NCBI GenBank assembly: GCA_000720535.1 | Contig: JOAZ01000007.1 | Coordinates: 248,001-312,000 of the forward strand | DNA: 64,000 bases | Direction: 5' to 3' | Origin: Streptomyces halstedii | GTDB taxonomy: Bacteria > Actinomycetota > Actinomycetes > Streptomycetales > Streptomycetaceae | Part shown: positions 13,671-24,446 of the stretch, piece after piece | Layout of the letters: each line of letters opens with the position of its first letter | Position numbering within the stretch: the first letter of the stretch is position 1 | The notes under the pieces: model-generated | Told to the model about the DNA's origin: nothing | What the model saw: the letters and a program-made list of their open reading frames with translations, nothing else | The model's database searches: none | Program-made: the position numbers and the translations under genes

Positions 13671-14780
13671 ATGTACAGACTCTTCTTCCAGCTCGTCTTC
13701 AAGCGGACGGACCCGGAGCGCGCCCACCACCTCGCCTTCCGCTGGATCCGCCTGGCCGCCCGCGTCCCCGTCCTGCGCACCCTCGTCGCCGCCGTGCTCG
13801 CGCCCCGGCACACGGAGCTGCGCACCGAGGCCCTCGGGCTGCGGATGCACGGACCGTTCGGGCTCGCCGCCGGCTTCGACAAGAACGCCGTCGCCGTCGA
13901 CGGCATGGCGATGCTCGGCTTCGACCACGTCGAGATCGGCACCGTGACCGGCGAGGCCCAGCCCGGCAACCCCAAGCGGCGGCTCTTCCGCCTCGTCCCC
14001 GACCGGGCGCTGATCAACCGCATGGGCTTCAACAACGAGGGCTCCGCCGCCGTGGCCGCACGCCTGGCCGCCCGCAGGCCCGTCTTCCGCACCACGGTCG
14101 GCGTCAACATCGGCAAGACCAAGGCCGTCCCCGAGGCGGACGCGGTCGCGGACTACGTGAAGTCCACCGAGCGCCTCGCCGCCCACGCCGACTACCTCGT
14201 GGTCAACGTCTCCTCGCCCAACACCCCCGGCCTGCGGAACCTCCAGGCCACCGAGGCGCTCCGCCCGCTGCTGACGGCCGTACGCGAGGCCGCCGACCGG
14301 ACCGTCACCGGCCGCCGGGTGCCGCTGCTCGTCAAGATCGCCCCCGACCTCGCCGACGACGACATCGACGCGGTCGCCGACCTCGCCGTCGAACTCGGCC
14401 TGGACGGCATCATCGCCACCAACACCACCGTCGCCCGCGACGGACTCGGCCTGACCTCCGCCCCCTCCCTGACCGAGGAGACCGGCGGACTCTCCGGCGC
14501 GCCCCTCAAGGCGCGTTCCCTGGAGGTGCTGAGCCGCCTGTACGCCCGCGTGGGGTCCCGGATCACCCTCGTCGGGGTCGGGGGCGTCGAGACCGCCGAG
14601 GACGCCTGGCAGCGCATCCTCGCCGGGGCCACGCTCGTCCAGGGCTACAGCGCCTTCATCTACGAGGGGCCGTTCTACGCCCGCGCGATCCACAAGGGAC
14701 TGGCCGCCCGGCTGGCCGCCTCGCCCTACGCCACCCTCGCCGAGGCCGTCGGCGCGCAGACCCGGAAGGCCGTGCGGTGA
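13671..14780 (+). CDS. pyrD: Dihydroorotate dehydrogenase (quinone), class 2
   Basis: Oxidises dihydroorotate to orotate at the membrane, passing electrons to quinone. The 369-residue length and N-terminal extension ([20 protein letters not shown]) mark the class 2, membrane-associated type. The catalytic base is the serine in [15 protein letters not shown]-binding segments include GLAAGFDKN and the C-terminal [11 protein letters not shown] and [12 protein letters not shown]. The ATG at 13671 is seven bases from GAGGA, whereas the in-frame GTG at 13668 is too close to it. It overlaps pyrF by four bases. Confidence 0.96.
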   Translation: MYRLFFQLVFKRTDPERAHHLAFRWIRLAARVPVLRTLVAAVLAPRHTELRTEALGLRMHGPFGLAAGFDKNAVAVDGMAMLGFDHVEIGTVTGEAQPGNPKRRLFRLVPDRALINRMGFNNEGSAAVAARLAARRPVFRTTVGVNIGKTKAVPEADAVADYVKSTERLAAHADYLVVNVSSPNTPGLRNLQATEALRPLLTAVREAADRTVTGRRVPLLVKIAPDLADDDIDAVADLAVELGLDGIIATNTTVARDGLGLTSAPSLTEETGGLSGAPLKARSLEVLSRLYARVGSRITLVGVGGVETAEDAWQRILAGATLVQGYSAFIYEGPFYARAIHKGLAARLAASPYATLAEAVGAQTRKAVR

Positions 14781-15622
14781 CCTCGACCCCCGAACCCTTC
14801 GGCGCCCGGCTGCGCCACGCCCTGGACACCCGCGGGCCGCTCTGCGTCGGCATCGACCCGCACGCCTCGCTCCTGACCTCCTGGGGTCTGGACGACGACG
14901 TCGCGGGCCTGGAGCGCTTCACCCGTACCGTCGTCGAGGCCCTGGCCGACCGGGTCGCGGTGCTCAAGCCGCAGTCCGCGTTCTTCGAGCGCTTCGGCTC
15001 GCGCGGCGTCGCCGTCCTGGAGAAGGCCGTCCAGGAGGCGCGCGCCGCCGGGGCCCTGGTCCTGATGGACGCCAAGCGCGGCGACATCGGCTCCACGATG
15101 GGCGCCTACGCGGCCACCTACCTCGACCCGGACTCCCCGCTCTTCTCGGACGCGCTCACCGTGTCGCCGTACCTCGGCTTCGGCTCGCTGCGCCCGGCAC
15201 TGGACGCGGCCGCCGCGTCCGGCTCCGGCGTCTTCGTCCTCGCCCTCACCTCCAACCCGGAGGGGGCCGAGGTGCAGCGGGCCACCGCCGCGGACGGCCG
15301 CTCGCTGGCCCAGGTGATGCTCGACCACATGGCCGCCGAGAACGACGGGGCCACCCCGCTCGGCTCCGTCGGCGCGGTGGTCGGCGCCACGCTCGGCGAC
15401 GCGGGCGCGGACCTGGCGATCAACGGCCCGCTGCTGGCCCCGGGCATCGGCGCGCAGGGGGCGACCCCCGCGGATCTGCCCCGCGTCTTCGGCTCCGCGG
15501 TGGGTGACGTGGTGCCGAGCGTGAGCCGGGGTGTGCTGCGTCACGGACCCGACGCGGCAGGGCTGCGCGAAGCCGCCGGACGGTTCGCGGACGAGGTCCG
15601 TGCGGCGGTCTCCGGAAGCTGA
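14777..15622 (+). CDS. pyrF: Orotidine-5'-phosphate decarboxylase, type 2
   Basis: Last step of UMP synthesis. The 281-residue length and the motif LMDAKRGDIGSTMGAYA (about 96-112), which holds the catalytic Lys-Asp network, are typical of the longer actinobacterial form. Residues 18-25 (TRGPLCVGIDPH) give the first phosphate-side strand. It is the last gene of the pyr operon, with its GTG overlapping the pyrD stop. A hairpin 60 bases downstream probably ends the transcript. No pyrE is present, so orotate phosphoribosyltransferase must be encoded elsewhere. Confidence 0.96.
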   Translation: MTSTPEPFGARLRHALDTRGPLCVGIDPHASLLTSWGLDDDVAGLERFTRTVVEALADRVAVLKPQSAFFERFGSRGVAVLEKAVQEARAAGALVLMDAKRGDIGSTMGAYAATYLDPDSPLFSDALTVSPYLGFGSLRPALDAAAASGSGVFVLALTSNPEGAEVQRATAADGRSLAQVMLDHMAAENDGATPLGSVGAVVGATLGDAGADLAINGPLLAPGIGAQGATPADLPRVFGSAVGDVVPSVSRGVLRHGPDAAGLREAAGRFADEVRAAVSGS

Positions 15623-15681
15623 CGATGCCACGTAACGGCGAGTTGACGGAATCCTGACCAAAAATCATGGTCGGTATGACC

Positions 15682-15721
15682 GAAAAGTCCCGGTCGGTTG
15701 AGGCTGACCAGGACTTTTCGT
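15682..15721 (+). terminator. Terminator-like hairpin ending the pyr operon
   Basis: 15-base arms, CGAAAAGTCCCGGTC at 15682-15696 and its near complement at 15707-15721, with one mismatch and a 10-base loop. The 3' arm carries a TTTT run. It lies between pyrF and the sIHF promoter. Confidence 0.65.
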
Positions 15722-15730
15722 CTGTTCTCG

Positions 15731-15759
15731 CTGACTCGGGCGGTCATGGCCGCTAGTCT
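15731..15759 (+). promoter_or_regulatory. Candidate promoter for sIHF
   Basis: A CTGACT -35-like box (15731-15736) and TAGTCT -10 box (15754-15759; TAnnnT consensus) are 17 bases apart. They start ten bases after the pyr terminator and about 100 bases before the sIHF start, leaving a leader of roughly 100 nt. Confidence 0.5.
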
Positions 15760-15866
15760 CCGTCGAGAGCCAACGCGCACAACGTGCCCGTTGCTCAGCA
15801 GGTGGGGAGCCATGAGGTTTCTCACCGGTCCGTATCCGACAGATCGACATCCGAGGTGACGTAGGC

Positions 15867-16190
15867 GTGGCTCTTCCGCCCCTTACCCCTGAACAGCGCG
15901 CAGCCGCGCTCGAAAAGGCCGCCGCGGCTCGCCGGGAGCGGGCCGAGGTCAAGAATCGACTCAAGCACTCCGGCGCCTCCCTCCAAGAGGTCATCAAGCA
16001 GGGCCAGGAGAACGACGTCATCGGCAAGATGAAGGTCTCCGCCCTCCTGGAGTCCCTGCCCGGCGTGGGCAAGGTCCGCGCCAAGCAGATCATGGAGCGG
16101 CTCGGCATCTCCGAGAGCCGACGGGTCCGGGGTCTTGGCTCCAACCAGATCGCATCCCTGGAGCGTGAGTTCGGCGGTACCGCCGCCTGA
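15867..16190 (+). CDS. sihF: Streptomyces integration host factor (sIHF) nucleoid protein
   Basis: A 107-residue actinobacterial integration-host-factor protein that binds DNA without sequence preference and affects condensation, topology and antibiotic production in S. coelicolor (SCO1480 there). A long basic N-terminal helix (about 8-40) precedes the helix-two-turns-helix core [22 protein letters not shown], positions about 61-82, then a C-terminal tail. It sits between pyrF and gmk in the usual order. A short hairpin starts at its stop codon. Confidence 0.95.
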   Translation: MALPPLTPEQRAAALEKAAAARRERAEVKNRLKHSGASLQEVIKQGQENDVIGKMKVSALLESLPGVGKVRAKQIMERLGISESRRVRGLGSNQIASLEREFGGTAA

Positions 16191-16215
16191 GGTTCTCAGG
16201 CACTCCTGAGAACCT
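16190..16215 (+). terminator. Hairpin between sIHF and gmk
   Basis: A perfect 11-bp stem (AGGTTCTCAGG, 16190-16200, with 16205-16215) and a CACT loop, beginning at the last base of the sIHF stop codon and ending 13 bases before gmk. It would terminate or attenuate sIHF read-through into gmk. Confidence 0.65.
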
Positions 16216-16228
16216 GGATAATCGCCCC

Positions 16229-16846
16229 ATGGCTGCAACATCCCGGGGGACGTCCCCCGTACCCCCGGACGTACGTCCGCGGCTGACCGTGCTCTCCGGC
16301 CCCTCAGGGGTCGGCAAGAGCACGGTCGTCGCTCATATGCGCAAGGTCCACCCCGAGGTCTGGCTCTCGGTGTCGGCCACGACCCGCAAGCCCCGCCCCG
16401 GCGAACGCAACGGCGTCCACTACTTCTTCGTGGACGACGAGGAGTTCGACAAGCTGATCGCCAACGGCGAGCTGCTGGAGTGGGCGGAGTTCGCGGGCAA
16501 CCGGTACGGCACGCCGCGCCGGGCCGTGGCCGACCGCCTGGAGGCGGGCGAGCCGGTGCTGCTGGAGATCGACCTCCAGGGCGCCCGGCTGGTACGCCAG
16601 TCGATGCCCGAGGCGCAGCTGGTCTTCCTCGCCCCGCCCAGCTGGGAGGAGCTGGTCCGCCGGCTCACCGGCCGGGGGACCGAGGCACCGGACGTGATCG
16701 AGCGCCGGCTCGCCGCGGCCAAGGTCGAGCTGGCCGCCGAGGCCGAGTTCGACACCACGCTCGTCAACACCTCCGTCGAGGACGTGGCACGCGAGCTGCT
16801 AACGTTGATGCTGCAGGCTTCGGGCCTCCCCGGCACCGACGACTGA
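16229..16846 (+). CDS. gmk: Guanylate kinase
   Basis: Phosphorylates GMP to GDP. The 205 residues carry the P-loop GPSGVGKST at about 24-32, the GMP-binding [17 protein letters not shown] segment and the lid/adenine regions common to guanylate kinases. The first ~15 residues are a low-complexity extension ([11 protein letters not shown]), normal for Streptomyces. The ATG at 16229 is the only plausible start near the domain. rpoZ follows 102 bases later, and the gmk-rpoZ pairing is widely conserved in bacteria. Confidence 0.96.
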   Translation: MAATSRGTSPVPPDVRPRLTVLSGPSGVGKSTVVAHMRKVHPEVWLSVSATTRKPRPGERNGVHYFFVDDEEFDKLIANGELLEWAEFAGNRYGTPRRAVADRLEAGEPVLLEIDLQGARLVRQSMPEAQLVFLAPPSWEELVRRLTGRGTEAPDVIERRLAAAKVELAAEAEFDTTLVNTSVEDVARELLTLMLQASGLPGTDD

Positions 16847-16948
16847 CCCTCACGGGCCCGGTCGCCGCCGCGGACGCAGAGCAGCACCACCGCGGAACCA
16901 GCACGATCAAAGATCTCTTTGATCTCTATCCCCTTCGGAAGGCAGAGA

Positions 16949-17221
16949 GTGTCCTCTTCCATCACCACGCCCGAGGGCATCATCAACCCGCCGATTGATG
17001 AGCTCCTCGAGGCCACCGACTCGAAGTACAGCCTCGTGATCTACGCCGCCAAGCGCGCGCGCCAGATCAACGCGTACTACTCGCAGCTCGGTGAAGGCCT
17101 CCTTGAGTACGTCGGTCCGCTCGTCGACACCCACGTGCACGAGAAGCCGCTCTCGATCGCGCTCCGCGAGATCAACGCGGGCCTGCTGACCTCCGAGGCC
17201 ATCGAGGGCCCCGCGCAGTAG
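16949..17221 (+). CDS. rpoZ: RNA polymerase omega subunit
   Basis: A 90-residue subunit that wraps the C-terminal tail of beta' and helps RNA polymerase assembly. It has the actinobacterial sequence pattern [20 protein letters not shown] followed by ASKRARQ-like [13 protein letters not shown]. The GTG at 16949 is chosen because it gives the standard [11 protein letters not shown]-terminus and follows GGAAGG at a good distance. An in-frame ATG 30 bases upstream would add ten non-conserved residues. A strong terminator follows. Confidence 0.96.
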   Translation: MSSSITTPEGIINPPIDELLEATDSKYSLVIYAAKRARQINAYYSQLGEGLLEYVGPLVDTHVHEKPLSIALREINAGLLTSEAIEGPAQ

Positions 17222-17265
17222 GCAGGAACCGCGTCCCGCTCCGGCGGCAGGACGCATCTTCACCC

Positions 17266-17294
17266 CAGGCCCGGCGGCCCGACCGCCGGGCCTG
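17266..17294 (+). terminator. Terminator after rpoZ
   Basis: A perfect 12-bp inverted repeat, CAGGCCCGGCGG at 17266-17277 with 17283-17294, loop CCCGA. It separates gmk-rpoZ from coaBC. Confidence 0.7.
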
Positions 17295-17429
17295 CGGTGT
17301 GTCCGGCCGCCGCGCCCCGCCAGGTGTCCCGCCCGGGGCCGCCGGGGCACGGTGAGGCAGCATGGACCGCGCACACCACGGTGGAGCGCGCCGGACGGGT
17401 GCGCGCCGATACGAGTGCGGGGAGACGCA

Positions 17430-18632
17430 GTGGACAAGCCGAAGGTCGTCCTGGGGGTCAGCGGGGGCATCGCCGCCTACAAGGCGTGCGAGCTGCTGCG
17501 CGGGCTGACCGAGTCGGGGCATGACGTACGGGTCGTACCGACCGCGGCGGCGCTGAACTTCGTGGGCGCCGCCACCTGGTCCGCGCTCTCCGGTCACCCC
17601 GTCGCGACCGAGGTCTGGGACGGCGTGCACGAGGTGCCGCACGTGCGGATCGGCCAGGGCGCCGACCTCGTCGTGGTCGCCCCCGCCACCGCCGACCTGC
17701 TGGCCAGGGCCGCCCACGGCCTCGCCGACGACCTCCTCACCAACACCCTGCTCACCGCCCGCTGTCCGGTCGTCTTCGCTCCGGCCATGCACACCGAGAT
17801 GTGGGAGCACCCCGCCACCCAGGAGAACGTCGCGACCCTGCGGCGGCGCGGCGCCGTGGTCATCGAGCCCGCGGTCGGCCGGCTCACCGGCGTGGACACC
17901 GGCAAGGGCCGGCTCCCCGACCCCCGCGAGATCTTCGAGGTCTGCCGCCGGGTCCTGGACCGCGGGCCCGCCGCCCCCGACCTCGCCGGCCGCCATGTGG
18001 TCATCAGCGCCGGCGGCACCCGCGAACCCCTCGACCCGGTCCGCTACCTCGGCAACCGCTCCTCCGGCAAGCAGGGCTACGCCCTGGCGCGCACCGCCGT
18101 GGCGCGCGGGGCCCGGGTGACGCTGGTCGAGGCGAACACCGCTCTGCCCGATCCGGCGGGCGCCGACGTCCTGCGCGCCGGGACGGCCGTCCAGCTGCGC
18201 GAGGCGGTGCTGAAGGCGGCGGCCGACGCGGACGTCGTCGTGATGGCGGCGGCGGTCGCCGACTTCCGCCCCGCCGCGTACGCCACGGGCAAGATCAAGA
18301 AGAAGGACGGCCAGGAACCCGAACCCGTCGCCCTGGTACGCAATCCGGACATCCTCGCCGAGGTCGCGGCCGAGCGGGCCCGCCCCGGACAGCTCGTCGT
18401 GGGATTCGCCGCCGAGACCGACGACGTCCTCGCCAACGGCCGCGCCAAGCTGCGCCGCAAGGGCTGCGATCTGCTGGTGGTCAACGAGGTCGGGGAGCGC
18501 AAGACGTTCGGCTCCGAGGAGAACGAGGCGGTCGTGCTGGGGGCCGACGGCTCCGAGACCGCTGTGCCGTACGGGCCGAAGGAAGCACTCGCCGACGTGG
18601 TCTGGGACCTCGTGGCGGCCCGCTTGGGCTAG
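17430..18632 (+). CDS. coaBC: Bifunctional phosphopantothenoylcysteine decarboxylase / phosphopantothenate-cysteine ligase
   Basis: Carries out two coenzyme A steps: ligation of cysteine to phosphopantothenate (CoaB), then FMN-dependent decarboxylation (CoaC). The 400 residues divide into an N-terminal HFCD flavoprotein (1 to about 190) with PAMHTEMW (about 117-124; the family PxMNxxMW motif with His in place of Asn, as in other actinobacteria), and a C-terminal CoaB domain. CoaB shows KIKKK near 288 and RNPDILAE in the CTP/substrate loop. The GTG at 17430 follows GGGGAG and starts just before the first flavin strand. Confidence 0.96.
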   Translation: MDKPKVVLGVSGGIAAYKACELLRGLTESGHDVRVVPTAAALNFVGAATWSALSGHPVATEVWDGVHEVPHVRIGQGADLVVVAPATADLLARAAHGLADDLLTNTLLTARCPVVFAPAMHTEMWEHPATQENVATLRRRGAVVIEPAVGRLTGVDTGKGRLPDPREIFEVCRRVLDRGPAAPDLAGRHVVISAGGTREPLDPVRYLGNRSSGKQGYALARTAVARGARVTLVEANTALPDPAGADVLRAGTAVQLREAVLKAAADADVVVMAAAVADFRPAAYATGKIKKKDGQEPEPVALVRNPDILAEVAAERARPGQLVVGFAAETDDVLANGRAKLRRKGCDLLVVNEVGERKTFGSEENEAVVLGADGSETAVPYGPKEALADVVWDLVAARLG

Positions 18633-18869
18633 ATTGCCTATGCGCCGCTCCGGCGGGCAGAAGCTTGGAGCCGTACGTGTCATCGCACCGGAAAGGAGTG
18701 ATTGTCGTACCGCAGTCAACAGTGCCGCAGGTCACAGAGCTCCCAAGGGGCGAGACACGTGACCCATCCGCCGGAAGCGACCGATAAACTGGTCGCCGGA
18801 CGAGCCGGGCGCAGCTCCCGGCCGTCCCTCACTGATCAGCCAGCAGCCGCTGCAACCCCAGGGAGCGAT

Positions 18870-20078
18870 GTGTCCCGCCGTCTCTTCACCTCGGAATCCG
18901 TCACCGAGGGCCACCCCGACAAGATCGCTGACCAGATCAGCGACACGATTCTCGACGCGCTCCTGCGCGAGGACCCCTCCTCGCGCGTCGCCGTCGAGAC
19001 CCTGATCACGACCGGTCTGGTGCATGTCGCGGGTGAGGTCACGACCAAGGCCTACGCCGACATCCCCAACCTTGTGCGCAACAAGGTGCTGGAGATCGGC
19101 TACGACTCCTCCAAGAAGGGCTTCGACGGAGCTTCCTGTGGCGTGTCGGTGTCCATCGGGGCGCAGTCCCCGGACATCGCGCAGGGCGTCGACACCGCCT
19201 ACGAGAAGCGCGTCGAGGGCGACGAGGACGAGCTCGACAAGCAGGGCGCCGGCGACCAGGGGCTGATGTTCGGCTACGCCTGCGACGAGACGCCCGAGCT
19301 CATGCCGCTCCCGGTCCACCTGGCGCACCGGCTCTCGCGCCGTCTCTCCGAGGTCCGCAAGAACGGGACCATCCCGTACCTGCGCCCCGACGGCAAGACC
19401 CAGGTCACCATCGAGTACGACGGCGACAAGGCCCTCCGCCTGGACACGGTCGTCGTCTCCTCGCAGCACGCGTCGGACATCGACCTGGACTCGCTGCTCG
19501 CTCCCGACATCCGCGAGTTCGTCGTGGAGCACGTCCTGACGCAGCTCGTCGAGGACGGCATCAAGCTCGACACCGAGGGCTACCGCCTCCTGGTGAACCC
19601 GACCGGGCGTTTCGAGATCGGCGGCCCGATGGGCGACGCCGGTCTGACCGGCCGCAAGATCATCATCGACACCTACGGGGGCATGGCCCGCCACGGCGGC
19701 GGTGCCTTCTCCGGCAAGGACCCGTCCAAGGTCGACCGGTCGGCCGCCTACGCCATGCGCTGGGTCGCCAAGAACGTCGTCGCGGCCGGGCTCGCCGCCC
19801 GCTGCGAGGTCCAGGTCGCCTACGCGATCGGCAAGGCCGAGCCGGTGGGCCTGTTCGTCGAGACCTTCGGCACGGCCACGGTCGAGACGGAGAAGATCGA
19901 GCACGCGATCGGCGAGGTCTTCGACCTCCGCCCCGCCGCGATCATCCGCGACCTCGACCTGCTCCGCCCGATCTACGCCCAGACCGCCGCGTACGGCCAC
20001 TTCGGCCGGGAGCTGCCCGACTTCACCTGGGAGCGCACCGACCGGGTGGACGCGCTGCGCAAGGCCGCGGGCGCCTAG
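18870..20078 (+). CDS. metK: S-adenosylmethionine synthase
   Basis: Makes SAM from methionine and ATP. The 402 residues begin [24 protein letters not shown], with the conserved methionine and ATP loop, and include [13 protein letters not shown], the P-loop-like GGGAFSGKD (near residues 277-285) and a full C-terminal domain. The GTG at 18870 gives the family N-terminus and follows GGGAG. An out-of-frame ATG two bases earlier is ignored. The 237-base leader has a TAAACT -10-like hexamer at 18785-18790 but no recognisable SAM riboswitch. Confidence 0.97.
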   Translation: MSRRLFTSESVTEGHPDKIADQISDTILDALLREDPSSRVAVETLITTGLVHVAGEVTTKAYADIPNLVRNKVLEIGYDSSKKGFDGASCGVSVSIGAQSPDIAQGVDTAYEKRVEGDEDELDKQGAGDQGLMFGYACDETPELMPLPVHLAHRLSRRLSEVRKNGTIPYLRPDGKTQVTIEYDGDKALRLDTVVVSSQHASDIDLDSLLAPDIREFVVEHVLTQLVEDGIKLDTEGYRLLVNPTGRFEIGGPMGDAGLTGRKIIIDTYGGMARHGGGAFSGKDPSKVDRSAAYAMRWVAKNVVAAGLAARCEVQVAYAIGKAEPVGLFVETFGTATVETEKIEHAIGEVFDLRPAAIIRDLDLLRPIYAQTAAYGHFGRELPDFTWERTDRVDALRKAAGA

Positions 20079-20093
20079 AAACTCTCGTTCCCG

Positions 20094-20132
20094 CCGGGGC
20101 CCGGACACCGCGTCATGGTGTCCGGGCCCCGG
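20094..20132 (+). terminator. Terminator after metK
   Basis: A perfect 16-bp inverted repeat (20094-20109 with 20117-20132; CCGGGGCCCGGACACC arms) with a 7-base loop, 15 bases after the metK stop. Confidence 0.75.
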
Positions 20133-20290
20133 CGCGTGCGGAGCGGGGCCGGTACGGACCGGGGCCGGGGTGCGTACGGGCCGCTTCGGTCCGGTGGGCG
20201 GGGCCGGGCCGACGCGGACCCGGGCCGGGCCCTGGTGCGCGGGCTCGGTGCCCGGCGGCGCTGTCGGTGGGGTCTGGTAGGAAGGTGGCT

Positions 20291-22435
20291 GTGAGCAGCG
20301 ACGACGAGCGGCCCGAGGAGGCCGAGGGCGGGGCGCCGGAGCAGCTTGCGCTCATCCGGGAGACGGTGCGCCGGGCCAAGGTGCCGCGCGCGAAGCCCCG
20401 CACCTGGCGGGGGGCCGCGCTCGCCGAGCGGCTGCCCGTCGCCCGTGTCCTGGTCAACAAGGGCGCGCTCCACCTCGACCAGTACTTCGACTACGCCGTC
20501 CCCCAGGAGCTGGACGCCGACGCCCAGCCCGGCGTCCGGGTCCGGGTGCGGTTCGGGGCCGGCGGGCGGCAGGTGCGCGGCGGACGGCGCGAGGGCGGCG
20601 GGCTCATCGACGGCTTCCTCGTCGAGCGGCGGGCCTCGTCGGACTATCCGGGCGCCCTCGCGGCCCTCGCCTACGTCGTCTCGCCGGAGCCGGTGCTCGG
20701 GCCCGAACTGCTCGCGCTCTCCCGCGCCGTCGCCGACCGCTACGCGGGCAGCCTCGCCGACGTGCTCCAGCTCGCCGTGCCGCCCCGGAACGGCCGCGCC
20801 GAGGCCAGGACCTCGCCCGCCCCGCTGCCGCCGCCGCCCGCCCCGGAGCCCGGCACCTGGGAGCGGTACGCGCAGGGGCCCGGCTTCCTGCGCGCGCTCG
20901 CGGAGGGCGGGGCGCCCCGGGCCGTGTGGACCGCGCTGCCCGGACCGCACTGGCCCGAGGAGATCGCCCGCGCCGTCGCCGCGACCCTGGCGTCGGGCCG
21001 GGGCGCGCTCGTCGTCGTACCGGACGGCCGGACGGCGGGGCGGGTGGACGCCGCGCTCACCGGGCTGCTCGGCAGGGGGCACCACGCGCTGCTCACCGCC
21101 GATTCCGGGCCGGAGAAGCGGTACGGGCAGTGGCTCGCGGTCCGGCGCGGATCCGTGCGCGCGGTCGTCGGGACGCGGGCCGCGATGTTCGCCCCCGTGG
21201 CCGACCTGGGGCTGGTGGCCGTCTGGGACGACGGCGACTCCAGCCACAGCGACGACAACGCCCCCTTCCCGCACGTCCGGGAGGTCCTGGAGCTGCGGGC
21301 GGCGCACGGCCGGTGCGGGTTCCTGCTGGGCGGGACCAACTGCACGGTGGAGGCGGCCCAGTTGGTGGAGACCGGCTGGGCACTGCCGCTGCGCGCGGAG
21401 CGGGAGCGGGTGCGGGTCGCGGCGCCCCTGGTGCGTACGGTCGACGACGGCGAGCTGGCCCGGGACGGGGCCGCGCGCTCGGCACGGCTGCCCAGCCTGG
21501 CCTGGCAGACCGTGCGTGACGGGCTGCGCCGCGGCCCGGTGCTGGTCCAGGTGCCGCGCCGGGGGTACGCGCCCCGGCTGGCCTGCGAGCGCTGCCGCGA
21601 ACCCGCCCGTTGCCGGCACTGCGCCGGCCCCCTCCAGGCGCCGGACCGGGGAGACCTGGACTGCGCGTGGTGCGGGCGCGCCGAGACCGCCTGGCAGTGC
21701 CCGGCCTGCGGCGGCCTGCGGTTGCGGGCGCAGATCGTCGGCGCCCGCCGGACCGCCGAGGAGCTGGGCCGGGCGTTCCCGGCCGTCCCCGTGCGGACGT
21801 CGGGCCGCGACCATGTGCTCGACTCCGTACCGGACCAGCCCGCCCTGGTGGTCAGTACGCCCGGGGCGGAGCCGGTGGCCGAGGGCGGCTACGCGGCGGC
21901 GCTGCTGCTGGACGGCTGGGCGATGGTGGGCCGTCCCGACCTGCGGGCGGGGGAGGAGGCGCTGCGGCGCTGGACGGCCGCCGCCGCCCTGGTGCGCGGA
22001 CAGCCGGAGGGCGGCACGGTGGTGATCGTGGCCGAGCCCACCTTGCGGCCGGTCCAGGCGCTGGTGCGCTGGGACCCGGTGGGCCACGCCCGCCGCGAGC
22101 TCGCGGAGCGGGCCGAGCTGGGCTTCCCGCCGGTGTCCCGGATGGCGTCGGTGACGGGGCCGTCCGAGGCGCTCGCCGGGTTCCTGGCCACGGTCGAGCT
22201 GCCCGCCGAGGCGGAGGTGCTCGGCCCCGTGCCGCTGCCCCTGTCCGCCGCGGGACGGCCCGGCGGAGGGGGGGAGGTCCCGCCGGGCGAGGTCGTGGAG
22301 CGGGCGCTGGTCAGGGTGCCGCCGGGGAGCGGAGCGGCGCTCGCGGCGGCTCTGAAGGCCGCCTCGGCGGCGCGGACGGCCCGGGGCGGCGGGGACCCGG
22401 TGCGGATCCGGGTCGATCCGCCGGACATCGGCTGA
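20291..22435 (+). CDS. priA: PriA primosomal protein lacking helicase motifs
   Basis: Homologue of the replication-restart protein PriA. The 714 residues keep the N-terminal 3'-DNA-binding fold (RVLVNKGALHLDQYFDYAVP), the overall helicase layout and the zinc-binding insertion with eight cysteines (CERC, CRHC, CAWC, CPAC). The Walker A GxTGSGKT is missing: the equivalent region reads GALVVVPDGRTAGR. The DEEH box is replaced by WDDGDSSH. ATP-driven unwinding is therefore unlikely, as noted for actinobacterial PriA, and a scaffolding role is inferred. The GTG at 20291 is five bases after AGGAAGG. Confidence 0.93.
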   Translation: MSSDDERPEEAEGGAPEQLALIRETVRRAKVPRAKPRTWRGAALAERLPVARVLVNKGALHLDQYFDYAVPQELDADAQPGVRVRVRFGAGGRQVRGGRREGGGLIDGFLVERRASSDYPGALAALAYVVSPEPVLGPELLALSRAVADRYAGSLADVLQLAVPPRNGRAEARTSPAPLPPPPAPEPGTWERYAQGPGFLRALAEGGAPRAVWTALPGPHWPEEIARAVAATLASGRGALVVVPDGRTAGRVDAALTGLLGRGHHALLTADSGPEKRYGQWLAVRRGSVRAVVGTRAAMFAPVADLGLVAVWDDGDSSHSDDNAPFPHVREVLELRAAHGRCGFLLGGTNCTVEAAQLVETGWALPLRAERERVRVAAPLVRTVDDGELARDGAARSARLPSLAWQTVRDGLRRGPVLVQVPRRGYAPRLACERCREPARCRHCAGPLQAPDRGDLDCAWCGRAETAWQCPACGGLRLRAQIVGARRTAEELGRAFPAVPVRTSGRDHVLDSVPDQPALVVSTPGAEPVAEGGYAAALLLDGWAMVGRPDLRAGEEALRRWTAAAALVRGQPEGGTVVIVAEPTLRPVQALVRWDPVGHARRELAERAELGFPPVSRMASVTGPSEALAGFLATVELPAEAEVLGPVPLPLSAAGRPGGGGEVPPGEVVERALVRVPPGSGAALAAALKAASAARTARGGGDPVRIRVDPPDIG

Positions 22436-22510
22436 GACGGGCGTCGCGGACGGGGCGGGACGGGGGGCAGAGCGGGGGTCGGCCGAGACGGGCGTTGGCC
22501 GAGACGGGCG
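22428..22510 (+). repeat. Degenerate tandem copies of the priA 3' end
   Basis: TCGGCTGAGACGGGCG, spanning the priA stop codon (22428-22443), recurs with one change at 22479-22494 and with two at 22495-22510. G-rich filler lies between copies 1 and 2. Similar 3'-end duplications occur after rsmB and the acyl-CoA dehydrogenase gene in this window. Confidence 0.6.
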
Positions 22511-22569
22511 GCGGTGAGGTGGGTGGGGCGGCCCGGCGGGCTGCCCCCGGACGGGCAGCCCGGCCTCCG

Positions 22570-23232
<663 letters not shown>

Positions 23233-23432
23233 TCACCCGGCCATGTGGTCACGCACCAGGGGCGTGTGCGTAGGCGCGCGGGGCGCACGGGCGTGCGTAC
23301 GCCCCCACCGGTTCGCGCCCGACGCGTCCGCCGGTGAGTCCGCCCCCGCGCGCCCGCCGGGGTTCACGGGACAGCCCTTAGACTGGTGCGCCGCTCGTCC
23401 GTACGTCCCGCCCGAGAGGCAGTGCGCCACCC

Positions 23433-24365
23433 ATGAAGCTGGTCTTCGCAGGCACCCCCGAGGTCGCCGTCCCCGCCCTGGACGCCCTGATCGCCTCCGA
23501 GCGCCACGAGGTGGCCGCCGTCGTCACCCGCCCCGACGCGCCCGCCGGGCGCGGACGCCGGCTGGTCGCCTGCCCGGTGGCCGAGCGGGCCGAGGAGGCG
23601 GGCATCGAGGTACTCAAGCCCACGAGGCCGCGCGACGAGGACTTCCTCGCCCGGCTGCGGGAGATCGCCCCGGACTGCTGCCCCGTCGTCGCCTACGGCG
23701 CGCTGCTGCCCAAGGCCGCCCTCGACGTGCCCGCACGCGGCTGGGTCAACCTGCACTTCTCACTGCTCCCCGCCTGGCGCGGCGCCGCACCCGTGCAGCA
23801 CGCGGTGATGGCCGGCGACGAGGTGACCGGGGCGTCCACCTTCCTGATCGAGGAGGGGCTCGACTCCGGACCGGTCTACGGCGTCCTGACCGAGGAGGTC
23901 CGGCCCACCGACACCAGCGGCGACCTGCTCACCCGGCTGGCCTTCGCGGGCGCCGGACTGCTCGCGGCGACCATGGACGGCATCGAGGACGGCACCCTGC
24001 ACGCCGTCCCGCAGCCCGCCGAGGGCGTCACCCTGGCCCCGAAGATCACCGTCGAGGACGCCCAGGTCCGCTGGTCGCAGCCCGCGCTGCGGGTGGACCG
24101 TGTCGTACGCGGCTGCACCCCCGCGCCCGGGGCCTGGACCGTCTTCCGCGGTGAGCGCCTCAAGCTGGTCCAGGCCGCTCCCGCCCCGGACCGTACGGAT
24201 CTGGCCCCGGGCGAGCTGTCCGCCGCGAAGAACAACGTGTACGTGGGCACCGGCTCGCACGCCGTGGAGCTGCTCTGGGTCCAGCCGCAGGGCAAGAAGC
24301 CGATGCGGGCGCCGGACTGGGCCCGGGGCGTGCGCATCGCCCACGGGGAGCTGCTGGGGGCCTGA
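23433..24365 (+). CDS. fmt: Methionyl-tRNA formyltransferase
   Basis: Formylates initiator Met-tRNA using 10-formyl-tetrahydrofolate. The 310 residues begin [19 protein letters not shown]. The catalytic [19 protein letters not shown] region holds the conserved Asn and His near residues 105-108, and [15 protein letters not shown] supplies the catalytic Asp. A C-terminal tRNA-binding OB-like domain runs from about 205. The ATG at 23433 matches the family start. rsmB follows 81 bases later, as is common. Confidence 0.97.
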   Translation: MKLVFAGTPEVAVPALDALIASERHEVAAVVTRPDAPAGRGRRLVACPVAERAEEAGIEVLKPTRPRDEDFLARLREIAPDCCPVVAYGALLPKAALDVPARGWVNLHFSLLPAWRGAAPVQHAVMAGDEVTGASTFLIEEGLDSGPVYGVLTEEVRPTDTSGDLLTRLAFAGAGLLAATMDGIEDGTLHAVPQPAEGVTLAPKITVEDAQVRWSQPALRVDRVVRGCTPAPGAWTVFRGERLKLVQAAPAPDRTDLAPGELSAAKNNVYVGTGSHAVELLWVQPQGKKPMRAPDWARGVRIAHGELLGA

Positions 24366-24446
24366 GCGGCCGCCGCGAGGGGGACCCGCCGCCCGACGTA
24401 GGCTGGTGGGGATCCACCCCCTCGTTTCAAGCGGAGCACCTTTCAC

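Noticed and set aside
18633-18869. SAM riboswitch upstream of metK
   Set aside because: The 237-base leader was inspected for SAM-I/SAM-II type conserved blocks and nothing recognisable was found.
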